A DNA stretch of 64,000 bases from Actinomyces oris (GCF_001937445.1 NZ_MSKS01000006.1:112047-176046); one strand, 5' to 3'. Shown: positions 10,482 to 19,984, counted from the first letter of the stretch. Notes: generated from the letters alone by a model not told the origin. Numbers and translations: made by a program.

Positions 10482-11442
10482 TGAGGGGCTCCTCGAGCAG
10501 TGAGGCCAGGACCTCTTGGTAGACGAGGTCGGGGGTGAGTCGGCGCAGCTCCTCGTCGAGGGTGCTGATCGGCTCGCGTCGGGCCATCGTGACCACCTGA
10601 GGCTCGGGGGAGCCGGGGCGCGTGATCGTGACCCGCTCCAGGTCGTGGCGGGCGATGATGATCTCGCCGTCGTCGGTTCTGGCGGTGATGGAGGAGATGC
10701 CCTTGAAACCCTCTTCATCGACTCGCGTGACCGGCACATCCAGCCGCAGCCGCAGCCAGGTGATCATGAGGCAGAGCGAGGAGTTCCTTGGTTCGCCGGC
10801 CACCACCACCTCCCGCAGCCCGCCCGCGCGCAGCAGCGGATCCAGAGTAGAGGCCACCATGGCGCGCCACAGGGTGATGCGGGTCCAGGCCAGATCGATG
10901 TCGCCGCGCACGCTCACCGGTGCCAGCTTCCGCAGCGCCCTGGCCGGGAAGTCCTGTGCGGGAGTGTTGGTGATGCGAGTCGAGCCCAGGCGGCCCAAGG
11001 GGTCCTGCGAGGGGATCTCAGGGACGGTCGTTGGCCACCACACGACCACCGGGGCGTCGGGCAGGAGGAAGGGCACCACCAGCGTGTCGGTGTGCAGAGC
11101 CGCCTCGTCCCAGGGCCTCAGGACCAGCGTCTCGCCGGCGCCGGCGTCGTGACCGACTCGGATCTCGGCGTCCAGGTGTCCACCGGCCTGAGCTGAGACG
11201 TGTCCATCACGACTGCGCGGAGTCGCGCGGCCGATGTCCTCCTCAGGCGGCTTGACGACGGCGATGATTCGGCTGGGATGATCCCGGCTGGCACCGTGCG
11301 CGGCGCACAGCGCATCCTCCAGGCCCTTCTCGTCGGTGGAGATCACGAGCGTCAGCACCCGGGAGGAGCCGGAGGCCCCCTCGTGCTCCACCAGCCGGGA
11401 GACGATCCGGGAGGTGGTCGTCGCGGTCAGTGTGGTAATCAT
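10474..11442 (-). CDS. opcA: Glucose-6-phosphate dehydrogenase assembly protein OpcA
   Basis: The 322-residue cytoplasmic protein corresponds to OpcA, which assembles or allosterically activates glucose-6-phosphate dehydrogenase in cyanobacteria and actinobacteria. Matching segments include the N-terminal RVLTLVISTDE, the central VVPFLLPDAPVVVWWPTTVPE and GDIDLAWTRITLWR. Its start ATG overlaps the zwf stop (ATGA at 11442-11439), and its end overlaps the pgl start. The identification rests on both sequence and the fixed zwf-opcA-pgl order. Confidence 0.93.
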   Translation of the reverse strand: MITTLTATTTSRIVSRLVEHEGASGSSRVLTLVISTDEKGLEDALCAAHGASRDHPSRIIAVVKPPEEDIGRATPRSRDGHVSAQAGGHLDAEIRVGHDAGAGETLVLRPWDEAALHTDTLVVPFLLPDAPVVVWWPTTVPEIPSQDPLGRLGSTRITNTPAQDFPARALRKLAPVSVRGDIDLAWTRITLWRAMVASTLDPLLRAGGLREVVVAGEPRNSSLCLMITWLRLRLDVPVTRVDEEGFKGISSITARTDDGEIIIARHDLERVTITRPGSPEPQVVTMARREPISTLDEELRRLTPDLVYQEVLASLLEEPLNG

Positions 11443-13022
11443 GAGCGCCTCCAGGTGCGGCCGTCGCGGGCAAGGAGTTCGTGGGCACTGGCCGGCCCCC
11501 AGGAGCCGGGGCGATAGCCCTCGGGGCTCCCGCCGGCGCTCCAGTGCTCGATGACAGGATCCAGGATGCGCCAGGACAGGTCGACCTCGCGCTGGTGGGG
11601 GAAGAGCGGGGCGTCCCCCAGGAGCGCATCGAGGATGAGGCGCTCGTAGGCCTCCGGGGACTCCTCGTTGAAGGTGGCTCCGTAGCCGAAGTCCATGGAG
11701 ACGTCGCGCAGCTCCATCTGGGTTCCGGGTACCTTGGAGGCCAGCCGCAGCGTGATGCCCTCATCGGGCTGGATTCGCAGCACGATGGTGTTGGCTCCCA
11801 CGGCCGTGGTGGCCGCTGACTCAAAGGGCAGGAACGGCGGCTGCTTGAAGACGACGGCGACCTCAGTGACCCGGCGAGTCAGGCGCTTGCCGGCGCGCAG
11901 GTAGAACGGCACGCCGGCCCAGCGACGGTTGGCGATCTCCAGACGCAGAGCGGCAAAGGTCTCGGTTCGGGAGTCGGCGGCGACGCCGTCCTCCTCCAGG
12001 TAGCCCCGCACCGGCAGCCCTCCCTGGAAGCCGGCGTCGTAACGGCCCCGGGCTGCGGTGAGGTCCAGGTCCAGCACCCCGTTGCGCTCCAGGCGCACGC
12101 AGTTGAGCACCTTCTCCTTCTCCAGGCGCACCGCGGCCGCCTCCATGCTGGTGGGCTCCTCCATCGCGGTCAGCGCCAGGAGCTGGAGCAGGTGGTTCTG
12201 GATGACGTCGCGAGCCGAGCCGATGGTGTCGTAGTAGCCGGCCCGGGTGCCGATACCGATGTCCTCGGCCATGGTGATCTGGACATGGTCGACGTAGCGC
12301 TGGTTCCACAGCGGCTCGAACATCGTGTTGGCGAACCGCAGCGCCAGGATGTTCTGCACCGTCTCCTTACCCAGGTAGTGGTCGACCCGGAAGACGTCGT
12401 CGGGACGCACGATGCGTCCCACGAGGTCATCGAGCTCTCGGGCGCTGGAGCGGTTGTGCCCGAAGGGCTTCTCGATGACGACGCGCCGCCAGGCGTCAGC
12501 CGACTCCTCCACGAGCCCGGAGCGGGCGATCCGCTCAGTCACGGCCGGGAACCATCCCGGGGGGATCGACAGGTAGAAGGCGCGGTTGCCGCGTGTGCCC
12601 CGGGTGGCATCCAGGTCATCCACCACGGCCGTGAGCCGGTCGTAAGCGGCGTCATCCTCGAAGGAGGTGAACTCCACGAAGCGCATCCCCGCTGCCAGCT
12701 GCTCCCAGATGGCGGGACGCCAGGGGGTGCGGGCACCCGCCCGAGCCGATTCCTCCACGTAGGCGCGCAGGTCGTCGTCGGACCAGGAGCGCCGGCCGAC
12801 CCCCACTAGGGAGAAGCTGGGGGAGAGCAGGCCGCGGTTGGCCAGGTCGTAGATTGCGGGCAGGAGCTTGTGGCGGGCCAGATCACCAGTGATGCCGAAC
12901 ATCACCAGGACGCAGGGGTCCGCGATACGCGGAAGGCGAAGGTCACGGGCGTCGAGAAGCGGGTTGACCGCCCGCGCGGGTCTCGACGACGGAAACGGAG
13001 TCGCAGAGTCGGAGCTGGACAC
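11439..13022 (-). CDS. zwf: Glucose-6-phosphate 1-dehydrogenase
   Basis: This enzyme oxidises glucose 6-phosphate to 6-phosphogluconolactone with NADP+. The 527-residue protein has the Rossmann motif MFGITGDLARHKLLPAIYDL near residue 38 and the active-site signature RVDHYLGKE. The frame extends upstream to 13181, but the added 53 residues look random. The GTG at 13022 has a GAAAGG ribosome binding site six bases upstream and gives a normal length. It is the first gene of the zwf-opcA-pgl operon and is divergent from gnd. Three evenly spaced CACTGCA heptamers lie about 100 bases upstream. Confidence 0.95.
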   Translation of the reverse strand: MSSSDSATPFPSSRPARAVNPLLDARDLRLPRIADPCVLVMFGITGDLARHKLLPAIYDLANRGLLSPSFSLVGVGRRSWSDDDLRAYVEESARAGARTPWRPAIWEQLAAGMRFVEFTSFEDDAAYDRLTAVVDDLDATRGTRGNRAFYLSIPPGWFPAVTERIARSGLVEESADAWRRVVIEKPFGHNRSSARELDDLVGRIVRPDDVFRVDHYLGKETVQNILALRFANTMFEPLWNQRYVDHVQITMAEDIGIGTRAGYYDTIGSARDVIQNHLLQLLALTAMEEPTSMEAAAVRLEKEKVLNCVRLERNGVLDLDLTAARGRYDAGFQGGLPVRGYLEEDGVAADSRTETFAALRLEIANRRWAGVPFYLRAGKRLTRRVTEVAVVFKQPPFLPFESAATTAVGANTIVLRIQPDEGITLRLASKVPGTQMELRDVSMDFGYGATFNEESPEAYERLILDALLGDAPLFPHQREVDLSWRILDPVIEHWSAGGSPEGYRPGSWGPASAHELLARDGRTWRRS

Positions 13023-13390
13023 GTCAGCCTTTCTGAAATTCGACGAACGGCGGACCAGGCGCCACCAACGGGTCGTCGGCGCGCTACGGCACTCTGAGCG
13101 GAGGCCCGGCCAGGGCCACTGCAGGGACACTGCATGGCCACTGCACCGCCCCGAGGAACTTGTGCTCGCCGCACATGTCACTGTAGCGCCCCCGGAGGCG
13201 TCTCACCCGGAAGGGACAGGCCTGCCGTGAGCCGTTACACGCCGTTGCGGACACGTCTGAACCACGGACGCTCCTCGTGCGCGAGGACTGGACGCGGTAG
13301 GGTCCTGGCAGAGCGCAACCAGTATCGTCCACCACCAAGGCTTGGAATCGCAGCGCCGTCATCAGGGCTGCGGCACAGGAAAGGACTTCC
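13023..13390. other. Divergent zwf/gnd control region
   Basis: These 368 bases without a gene separate zwf (minus) from gnd (plus) and must contain both promoters. No convincing -35/-10 pair stands out. The visible structure is a phased triple repeat at 13117-13145, described separately, and the gnd ribosome binding site AGGAAAGGA just before 13391. Confidence 0.6.
13117..13145. promoter_or_regulatory. Three CACTGCA repeats with 11-base period
   Basis: CACTGCA occurs at 13117-13123, 13128-13134 and 13139-13145, so starts are exactly 11 bases apart. Regular spacing near one helical turn, in the control region of divergent pentose phosphate genes, is what a cooperatively bound operator would look like. 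The repeats are seen directly; the regulator is unknown. Confidence 0.45.
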
Positions 13391-14866
13391 ATGAGCAGCT
13401 TCACCCCCGCACCGGCCACAGCCGATCTCGGTGTCTTCGGGCTGGGGGTGATGGGGGCGAACCTGGCCCGCAACCTGGCTCGTCACGGTCACGCGGTCGC
13501 CGTCTTCAACCGCACGCTGGCCCGTACCGAGAGGCTCATCGAACGCTACGGCTCCGAGGGCGACTTCGTGCCCGCGGCCGACCTGAAGGACTTCGTGGCC
13601 TCGCTGCGCACGCCGCGTGTGGCCATCATCATGGTCCAGGCCGGAGCGGCCACGGAGGCGGTGATCGAGGAGCTCGCCGCCCTCATGGAGCCCGGTGACA
13701 TCATCGTCGACGCCGGCAACACGCTCTACACCGACACCCGGCGCCGTGAGGTCTCCCTGCGTGAGCGCGGCCTGCACTTCGTGGGCATGGGGGTCTCCGG
13801 CGGCGAGGAGGGGGCGCTCAACGGCCCCTCGATCATGCCTGGCGGCACTGCCGAGTCCTATGACCGCCTGGGGCCGATGCTGGAGTCCATCTCGGCCCAC
13901 GTCGACGGTACGCCGTGCTGCACCCACGTCGGTCCCGACGGCGCCGGCCACTTCGTCAAGATGGTCCACAACGGCATTGAGTACGCCGACATGCAGCTCA
14001 TCGCCGAGGCCTACGACCTGCTGCGCCACGTCGGCGGGTTCACCGTGGAGGAGATCGCCGAGGTCTTCCGCTCCTGGAAGGACTCCGAGCTCGACTCCTA
14101 CCTCATCGACATCACCACCGAGGTCCTGTCCCACACCGACGCGGCCACCGGAGAGGCCTTCGTCGACGTCGTCGTCGACGCGGCCGGCCAGAAGGGCACC
14201 GGCGTGTGGACCACCCAGACGGCCCTCGAGCTGGGAGTGGCTGTGCCCGCCATCGCCGAGGCCACCTTCGCGCGCGCGGTCTCCTCCTCCAGCGCGGCGC
14301 GGGCCGCGGTCCAGGCCGCCGACATCGCTGCAGGAACCACGCAGACGGCCCTGACCGACCCCGAGGAGCGACGCGCCTTCGTCGACGCCGTCAAGCAGGC
14401 CCTCTACGGCTCCAAGATCGCCGCCTACGCCCAGGGTTTCGACGAGATCGCCACCGCCTCCAAGCAGTTCGACTGGAACATCGACCTGGGCGCTATGGCC
14501 CGCATCTGGCGAGGCGGCTGCATCATCCGCGCCCGCTTCCTGGACGACATCACTCGCGCCTACGACGAGAACCCGGCTCTGGCCAGTCTGCTCACGGCGC
14601 CGGTCTTCGCCTCCTCCCTGGCGAAGGTCCTGCCCGCCTGGCGCCAGGTCGTGGCCACCTCCGCCACCACCGGTGTCCCCGCCCCGGCCTTCGCCTCCTC
14701 CCTGGCCTACGTCGACCAGCTGCGCTCACGGCGCCTGCCGGCCGCCCTCATCCAGGGGCAGCGAGACTTCTTCGGCTCGCACACCTACCACCGCACCGAC
14801 GACGTCGAGGGCGTCTACCACACCCTGTGGGCCACGCCCGAGCGCACCGAGGAGAAGTGGGACTGA
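13391..14866 (+). CDS. gnd: 6-phosphogluconate dehydrogenase (decarboxylating)
   Basis: The enzyme converts 6-phosphogluconate to ribulose 5-phosphate with NADP+ reduction. The 491-residue protein has the nucleotide-binding motif GLGVMGANLARNLARHG with NADP-type FNRT, and the catalytic segment GAGHFVKMVHNGIEYADMQL. The long all-helical C-terminal domain ends with the QRDFFGSHTYHR motif. Length is that of the long-chain (GndA/E. coli-like) class. It is transcribed away from zwf-opcA-pgl. A hairpin follows at 14877-14908. Confidence 0.96.
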   Translation: MSSFTPAPATADLGVFGLGVMGANLARNLARHGHAVAVFNRTLARTERLIERYGSEGDFVPAADLKDFVASLRTPRVAIIMVQAGAATEAVIEELAALMEPGDIIVDAGNTLYTDTRRREVSLRERGLHFVGMGVSGGEEGALNGPSIMPGGTAESYDRLGPMLESISAHVDGTPCCTHVGPDGAGHFVKMVHNGIEYADMQLIAEAYDLLRHVGGFTVEEIAEVFRSWKDSELDSYLIDITTEVLSHTDAATGEAFVDVVVDAAGQKGTGVWTTQTALELGVAVPAIAEATFARAVSSSSAARAAVQAADIAAGTTQTALTDPEERRAFVDAVKQALYGSKIAAYAQGFDEIATASKQFDWNIDLGAMARIWRGGCIIRARFLDDITRAYDENPALASLLTAPVFASSLAKVLPAWRQVVATSATTGVPAPAFASSLAYVDQLRSRRLPAALIQGQRDFFGSHTYHRTDDVEGVYHTLWATPERTEEKWD

Positions 14867-14876
14867 GACCCCCAAT

Positions 14877-14908
14877 TGAGGCCTCGCACCCGCCCCGTGG
14901 AGGCCTCA
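14877..14908 (+). terminator. Hairpin after gnd
   Basis: Nine-base perfect arms (TGAGGCCTC at 14877-14885 and its complement at 14900-14908) with a 14-base loop begin 10 bases past the gnd stop codon. No T tract follows, so this is a terminator by position and structure only. Confidence 0.5.
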
Positions 14909-14939
14909 GTCGCGACCACATAGCGCTAGATTCTGGCGC

Positions 14940-17639
14940 ATGACGACCACCGCGCCCGCCCGCTCAGACAGCCCCACGAACCTGCGTCACGAGGAGGCCT
15001 CCTGGCGATCCTCCGTGTGCCAGGTGCCCTCCACCTACGTGGCCGTCGACATCACCGGGGCCGCCGCCCGTCACGAGCCCGCCTTCAGCGTGCGTTGCCT
15101 GATGCGCCTGGACATCAGGCAACGCGTCGAAGGCCTCTGGGTGGATTTCGTAGGGCAGGCGGTCGACTCCCTCAGCATCGACGGGCAACCCGTCCCGGTG
15201 AGCTGGGACGGGGCCCGTATCGAGCTGCCCGTTCTCGACCCGGGCGAGCACACGGTGGAGATCACGGCGCGCGGCCTCTACTCCAACTCGGGCCAGGGGC
15301 TGCACCGCTTCCACGACCCGGTCGACGGCGCCACCTACCTCTACACCCATTTCGAGCCCTCCGACGCGCGCCGGGCCTGGCCTATCATGGAGCAGCCGGA
15401 CATCAAGACCCGCTTCTCGCTGGAGGTCACTCACCCACGCGGCTGGACGGTCATGTCCAACACCCGACCGCAAGCAGGCGGATCGAGCCGTCAGTCCCCG
15501 ACCGGCACCGGCTCCGGCTGTGAGACGACATCCTTCGCCGCCTCCAGACCCCTGCCCAGCTACCTCACCGCACTGGCCGCAGGCTCCTGGCACCGAGTGA
15601 CCGGGCAATGGACGTCCCCGAGCCGTCCGGGCCTGACGATCCCTCTGTCCTGGTCCTGCCGCGCCAGCCTGGCCGAGCACCTCGATGCCGCCGAGCTCCT
15701 CGACCTGACCCGCGCCGGCCTGGACCTCTACGACCGTGCCTACGCCTACGGCTTCCCCTGGGACTCCTACGACAGCGTGCTCGTCCCGGAGTACAACCTC
15801 GGAGCCATGGAGAATCCGGGCTGCGTCACCTTCAACGAGGAGCTCTACCTCTTCCGGGGGCCGGTCACCCGCTCCCAGAGGGCCGGACGCGCCAACACGA
15901 TCCTCCACGAGATGTGTCATATGTGGTTCGGCGACCTCGTGACCCCCACGTGGTGGGAGGACACCTGGCTCAAGGAGTCCTTCGCCGATCACCAGAGCAC
16001 CTGGGCCGAGGCCGAGGCGGCCGGCTACACCGAGGCCTGGGTGAGCTTCGCCTCCACCCGTAAGGCCTGGGCCTACCTGGAGGACTCCCGGCCGGCCACC
16101 ACCCACCCCATCGTCGCGCAGGTCGATGACGTCGAGGCCGCCCGGCAGGCCTTCGACGGCATCACCTACGCCAAGGGCGCCGCCGTCCTCAAGCAGCTCG
16201 TCGCCCACGTCGGCCAGGAGACCTTCCTGGAGGCCGCGGGGCTCCTCTTTGAGCGCAGGGCCTACGGAAACGCCTCCCTGGACGACTTCCTGCGCGTGCT
16301 CTCCCAGGTCTCGGGCCGCGACATGCACGACTGGGCCCGCGCCTGGCTCCACACCGCAGGCCCCTCGACCATCACCGATGAGCTGGCCGTTCATGAGGGG
16401 CGGATCGCCTCCCTGACCCTGAGGCAGGAGGGAACCGACCCGGTGACCGGGCAGAGCGTCCTGCGTCCGCACACACTCGTCGTCGGCCTGTACTCCGTCG
16501 ACGGGGGAGGGGCGCTGGTACGCACCCACAGGCTGCCGGTCACTCTGGATGCCGAGCGGCTCGACGTCGCCGAGGCCGTGGGTCTGCCCGCTCCCGATCT
16601 CGTCGTCGTCAACGACGAGGACCTCACCTACGCCATCGTGCGGCCTGACGACGCCTCACTGTCCTGCCTGACCACCTCGCTCGGCTCCCTGCGCGATCCC
16701 ATGGCGCGGTCCCTGGCCTGGTCGATGCTGCACAACCTGGTGCGTGACGCGCTCATCGATGCGGCGCTGTTCGTCCAGGCCGTCCTGGCACACGCCGACG
16801 ACGACACCGAGCCGAGCACCCTGACCGTCCTGCTGAACCAGGCGCTGCGGGTCGCCTGCAGGTATGCCGGAGGGCACAGGCGTCGTGCGCTCCTGGGGCT
16901 CCTCCTGGCCGATGACTCGACCGAGCCGTCGAAAGAGACGGACCCGGCCGTCCTGCGCGGCGGGTGGGGCAGACTCCGTGCTGCCGCGCCGGGCTCCGAC
17001 GCCCAGATCGTGCGCGCCCGTGCCTGGCTGGAGGCCGCAGGGCAGGCACGGCTGCTCGGTGAGGCGGATAGCGCCCAGGCGGCCACTCGTGCACGCGAGA
17101 TCCTGGATGGCGCTCTGCCCGGCCTGGAGCTGGACGCCGACATGCGGTGGCGGGCCCTGACCGCCTTGGCGAGACTGGACGCCGTCAGCGCCGACGAGCT
17201 CGAGGCGCAGCGGAAGGCAGACCCGACGGCCAGTGGCATCACCCGTCACCTGCAGGCCTCCAGCTCGATGCCCCGCCAGGACCTCAAGGCCGAGGTCTTC
17301 GACCGGCTCCTGAACGACACCGCTTTGAGCAACGACCACATCGATGCCCTCGTGGGTGGCTTCGCCGTCGATGCCCACCGAGAGCTGACCGCGGCATTCA
17401 CCCCTCGATACCTCCAGGAGCTTCCCGGACTGTGGTCCGGGCGCGGCCAGGAGATCGCCACCCGGTTGGTCAACGGGCTCTTCCCGGCCTGCGGGGACGA
17501 GGCGGACGCCCAAGCGGTCGAGGACTGGCTTGCGACGCACCCCGAGGCACCGTCGGCCCTGCGCCGGCTCGTCCTCAAGAGCCTCGACGACCTGCGACGT
17601 GCTCTGAACGCTCGGCGCACCGGCTCAGAGGATCTCTGA
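14940..17639 (+). CDS. pepN: Aminopeptidase N (M1 family metallopeptidase)
   Basis: This zinc aminopeptidase of the actinobacterial PepN type has 899 residues and no signal peptide, so it is cytoplasmic. The exopeptidase motif GAMEN (LGAMENPG, ~residue 285) binds the substrate N-terminus. The zinc site is HEMCH followed by WLKES after the usual 18-residue spacing (HExxH-x18-E), with a catalytic tyrosine region downstream. The C-terminal third is helical with weak conservation, corresponding to the ERAP1-like C domain. It releases N-terminal residues from peptides during protein turnover. Confidence 0.94.
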   Translation: MTTTAPARSDSPTNLRHEEASWRSSVCQVPSTYVAVDITGAAARHEPAFSVRCLMRLDIRQRVEGLWVDFVGQAVDSLSIDGQPVPVSWDGARIELPVLDPGEHTVEITARGLYSNSGQGLHRFHDPVDGATYLYTHFEPSDARRAWPIMEQPDIKTRFSLEVTHPRGWTVMSNTRPQAGGSSRQSPTGTGSGCETTSFAASRPLPSYLTALAAGSWHRVTGQWTSPSRPGLTIPLSWSCRASLAEHLDAAELLDLTRAGLDLYDRAYAYGFPWDSYDSVLVPEYNLGAMENPGCVTFNEELYLFRGPVTRSQRAGRANTILHEMCHMWFGDLVTPTWWEDTWLKESFADHQSTWAEAEAAGYTEAWVSFASTRKAWAYLEDSRPATTHPIVAQVDDVEAARQAFDGITYAKGAAVLKQLVAHVGQETFLEAAGLLFERRAYGNASLDDFLRVLSQVSGRDMHDWARAWLHTAGPSTITDELAVHEGRIASLTLRQEGTDPVTGQSVLRPHTLVVGLYSVDGGGALVRTHRLPVTLDAERLDVAEAVGLPAPDLVVVNDEDLTYAIVRPDDASLSCLTTSLGSLRDPMARSLAWSMLHNLVRDALIDAALFVQAVLAHADDDTEPSTLTVLLNQALRVACRYAGGHRRRALLGLLLADDSTEPSKETDPAVLRGGWGRLRAAAPGSDAQIVRARAWLEAAGQARLLGEADSAQAATRAREILDGALPGLELDADMRWRALTALARLDAVSADELEAQRKADPTASGITRHLQASSSMPRQDLKAEVFDRLLNDTALSNDHIDALVGGFAVDAHRELTAAFTPRYLQELPGLWSGRGQEIATRLVNGLFPACGDEADAQAVEDWLATHPEAPSALRRLVLKSLDDLRRALNARRTGSEDL

Positions 17640-17896
17640 GAGCTCAGACCATCTCCATGCCTGTGAGACCTTTGTCCTAGCCTGACCAACATCAATGCGG
17701 AGTCGTGACCTGTTTGAGACCTTCAATCGGTGCTCCTGGTCACCTCGAGGGCATTGTTGCGGGCGTGCAGCGGGTAGGGTCGTGGACAATCATGGAGAGC
17801 CATGTCGTGGTGTTGACTCGACGGCGGTGCAACGAACGGTATGGTGGTCCCTGAGGCGGCGCACCGGGCGCCGCAACGAACTGAGGGGCAGGAATA

Positions 17897-18349
17897 ATGT
17901 CGAGCAGTCCGATCGAGCAGGATCCCTCCTCCACACAGACCTTCGGGGTCGTTGACGTCGCCAACTCAGTTGACTCCCCGGTGGTGGGGCTGAGCCAGCA
18001 GGACGCCGCTGCGATCGCTGCACTGCCGTCGGGAACGGCGCTTCTCCTCGTCCACCACGGGCCGACTACCGGTGCGCGGTTCCTCCTGGACGCCGAGGAG
18101 ACGACGGTCGGGCGCCACCCCCGTGCCGACATCTTCCTCGACGACGTCACCGTCTCCAGGAAGCACGCAGTCTTCTCATCTCTGCCCGATGGTGGGTACG
18201 GCGTCCGTGACTCCGGTTCACTCAATGGAACATACGTCAATCGCACGCGCGTGGAGCAGGCGGCTCTTCGCTCCGGTGATGAGGTTCAGATCGGCAAGTA
18301 CCGGATGACCTACCACCCCGGCCCCCAGGGCGGAGCCGCGTCTCGGTGA
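17897..18349 (+). CDS. garA: FHA-domain protein (GarA/OdhI-like)
   Basis: The 150-residue protein has an FHA domain in its C-terminal two thirds (TVGRHPRADIFLDDVTVSRKH, then DSGSLNGTYVN), with all core phosphothreonine-binding residues present. By position (FHA, MerR, DUF151, MerR) it is the counterpart of mycobacterial GarA (Rv1827) and corynebacterial OdhI, which inhibit 2-oxoglutarate dehydrogenase when unphosphorylated. The N-terminal extension, however, lacks the ETT(S/T) phospho-switch motif of those proteins, so its regulation or targets may differ. Its stop overlaps the start of the MerR gene (GTGA). Confidence 0.85.
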   Translation: MSSSPIEQDPSSTQTFGVVDVANSVDSPVVGLSQQDAAAIAALPSGTALLLVHHGPTTGARFLLDAEETTVGRHPRADIFLDDVTVSRKHAVFSSLPDGGYGVRDSGSLNGTYVNRTRVEQAALRSGDEVQIGKYRMTYHPGPQGGAASR

Positions 18350-19110
18350 GCGCTGCAACCGCACGAAGCAAGAAGCGAGACGCCCCCTCCTCCTTGCTTG
18401 AAGCCTCTGAGCGCCCGGCAGGCGAGACCTGGCCCCGCGGAATCTCTCGAGAGCCCGTGATGAAGATCGGGCAGGTGGTGGATCTCCTCAAGGTGGAGTT
18501 CCCTGCCCTATCGATCTCCAAGGTTCGTTATCTCGAGGGTGAGGGGCTCATCAGTCCTCATCGTGTCGGCAACGGGTACCGCCGCTACTCGCAGGCGGAC
18601 CTGGAGCGTCTGCGCTACGCCTTGGCGGTGCAGCGCGACGAGTACCTCCCGTTGCACGTCATCCGTGACCGTCTGGCACGGCTGGACGCCGACGTCGAGG
18701 CCCCCGCTCCACAGCCTGTTGCTCGGGTGGTCGCCCGAGACGGGCAGATCGTCGACGACGGCCCCATGGACCTGGAGGCGCTCTTGGCCCACTCCGGTGC
18801 CAGTGAGTCCCAGATCGAGGAGCTCGTCGCCGTCGGACTCATCAGTCCCGATGTTCGGGGGCGTTACAGTCAGCAGAACCTGAGGACCGTGCGTCTGGCC
18901 ATGGAGATCACCCGCAAGGGAGTGCCCCTGCGCAACCTGCGTGCGGTACGCGCCTCAGCTGAGCGGGAGGCGGACACGATCGATCAGGCGGTGGCCCCGC
19001 GCCGCTCGCGGTCGCGCAGTGCCGGTGAAGAGACGGCTCGGGAACTGGCCGAGCTCGTCGCGGATCTGCACACGATTCTGCTGCGTCGCGCCGTCGACGC
19101 TCTGGGCTGA
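18346..19110 (+). CDS. ftsR: MerR-family regulator (FtsR-like)
   Basis: A 254-residue protein has an N-terminal extension of ~40 residues and then a MerR winged-helix domain (MKIGQVVDLLKVEFPALSIS, KVRYLEGEGLISPHR, GNGYRRYSQADLERL). A second, effector-like region follows (GASESQIEELVAVGLISPD). The order and sequence match Rv1828 of mycobacteria and FtsR of Corynebacterium glutamicum, an activator of ftsZ. The GTG at 18346 overlaps the FHA gene stop codon; an alternative ATG is at 18460. Regulation of cell division is inferred from the family. Confidence 0.86.
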   Translation: MSAATARSKKRDAPSSLLEASERPAGETWPRGISREPVMKIGQVVDLLKVEFPALSISKVRYLEGEGLISPHRVGNGYRRYSQADLERLRYALAVQRDEYLPLHVIRDRLARLDADVEAPAPQPVARVVARDGQIVDDGPMDLEALLAHSGASESQIEELVAVGLISPDVRGRYSQQNLRTVRLAMEITRKGVPLRNLRAVRASAEREADTIDQAVAPRRSRSRSAGEETARELAELVADLHTILLRRAVDALG

Positions 19111-19232
19111 CAGCGGGTGCCCGCACGCCCAGTAGGCGTTGACCAGGCCGGGCCGCGCGTGTCGACGAAGGTCAGCGTGCGTCGGTTGCGTGTTCCCGGG
19201 ACAGGGGGGACTGCCTCCCGTAGGGTTGGAAC

Positions 19233-19718
19233 GTGCCATTGATGCAGTTGGTGGGTGTCAGATCCACTGATCCTGATGACGGCTTGGTCGCCGTCCTCGT
19301 GGAGGACGGCGGGCCGGCGATGCTGGCCATTCCGGTGACGGCGCACGAGGGACTGGCGCTGCAGGCTCACGGCTCGCACCGGTCGCCCTCCTGGCCACGG
19401 CTCCTTGACGACGTCGTCGAGGCACTGGGTGGTCGGATCGGGTGCACTGAGCTCGACGTTGACGATGACGCGCGCATCGTCGCCAGACTCATCGTTGAGA
19501 CTCCTGCCTGTACCAGTCGGGTGATGACGGTTGCCTGCACTCCGGGGGAGGGGCTGCTTCTGAGCGGATACCACCGGTTCCCGGTGCATGCCAGCAGCTC
19601 GCTGACGCGCCTGAGGGCTGTGGATCTCAGTGACGACCACGGGGCGGAGAGACTTAAGCAGTGGCAGCGAATGTTGTCGCAGACTGATGATCTCGCCGAT
19701 GACGACACGCGGGACTGA
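19233..19718 (+). CDS. Bifunctional nuclease-domain protein (BFN/DUF151)
   Basis: The 161-residue protein is of the DUF151 (BFN) family. It has the N-terminal LVGVRSTDPDDGLVAVLVEDG core and the DVSEALGGRIGCTELD-like region around residues 60-75, here VEALGGRIGCTELDVD. Plant and Thermotoga members have RNase and DNase activity, and the actinobacterial role is not established. It is the third gene of the conserved FHA-MerR-DUF151-MerR block (Rv1829 position). The GTG start at 19233 is the only candidate that keeps the conserved N-terminus. Confidence 0.84.
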   Translation: MPLMQLVGVRSTDPDDGLVAVLVEDGGPAMLAIPVTAHEGLALQAHGSHRSPSWPRLLDDVVEALGGRIGCTELDVDDDARIVARLIVETPACTSRVMTVACTPGEGLLLSGYHRFPVHASSSLTRLRAVDLSDDHGAERLKQWQRMLSQTDDLADDDTRD

Positions 19719-19749
19719 TGTGACTCGTGTGACTAATGTTGTAATCTGT

Positions 19750-19768
19750 GTCACTTGTTGAAAGTGAC
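19750..19768. promoter_or_regulatory. 19-bp dyad resembling a MerR-type operator
   Basis: GTCACTT-GTTGA-AAGTGAC is a perfect 7-5-7 inverted repeat of 19 bases, the length typical of MerR-family operators that sit inside a promoter spacer. It lies upstream of the second MerR gene of the cluster. TGTGAC and TAATCT with a 17-base spacer are found just before it, a weak promoter candidate. Confidence 0.45.
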
Positions 19769-19984
19769 GTACTGGCGGAGAACTGGCTTCATCGCAGGGA
19801 ATAGTGGGCGCCTGGGAGGCAACTGTTGACCTCAGCTAGAGATTCACGCCCGACGGCACACCGAGATGAGGCGTGCCCTTCGTTGAGCATCGCCCCAAGT
19901 GGCCCTATCGTGGAGCCGTGGCCGCACGAGGCGTGCCGCCGCACCAGTTTCAGGTGCGTGTTCTTCCGGCGACAGGAGCAGGTC

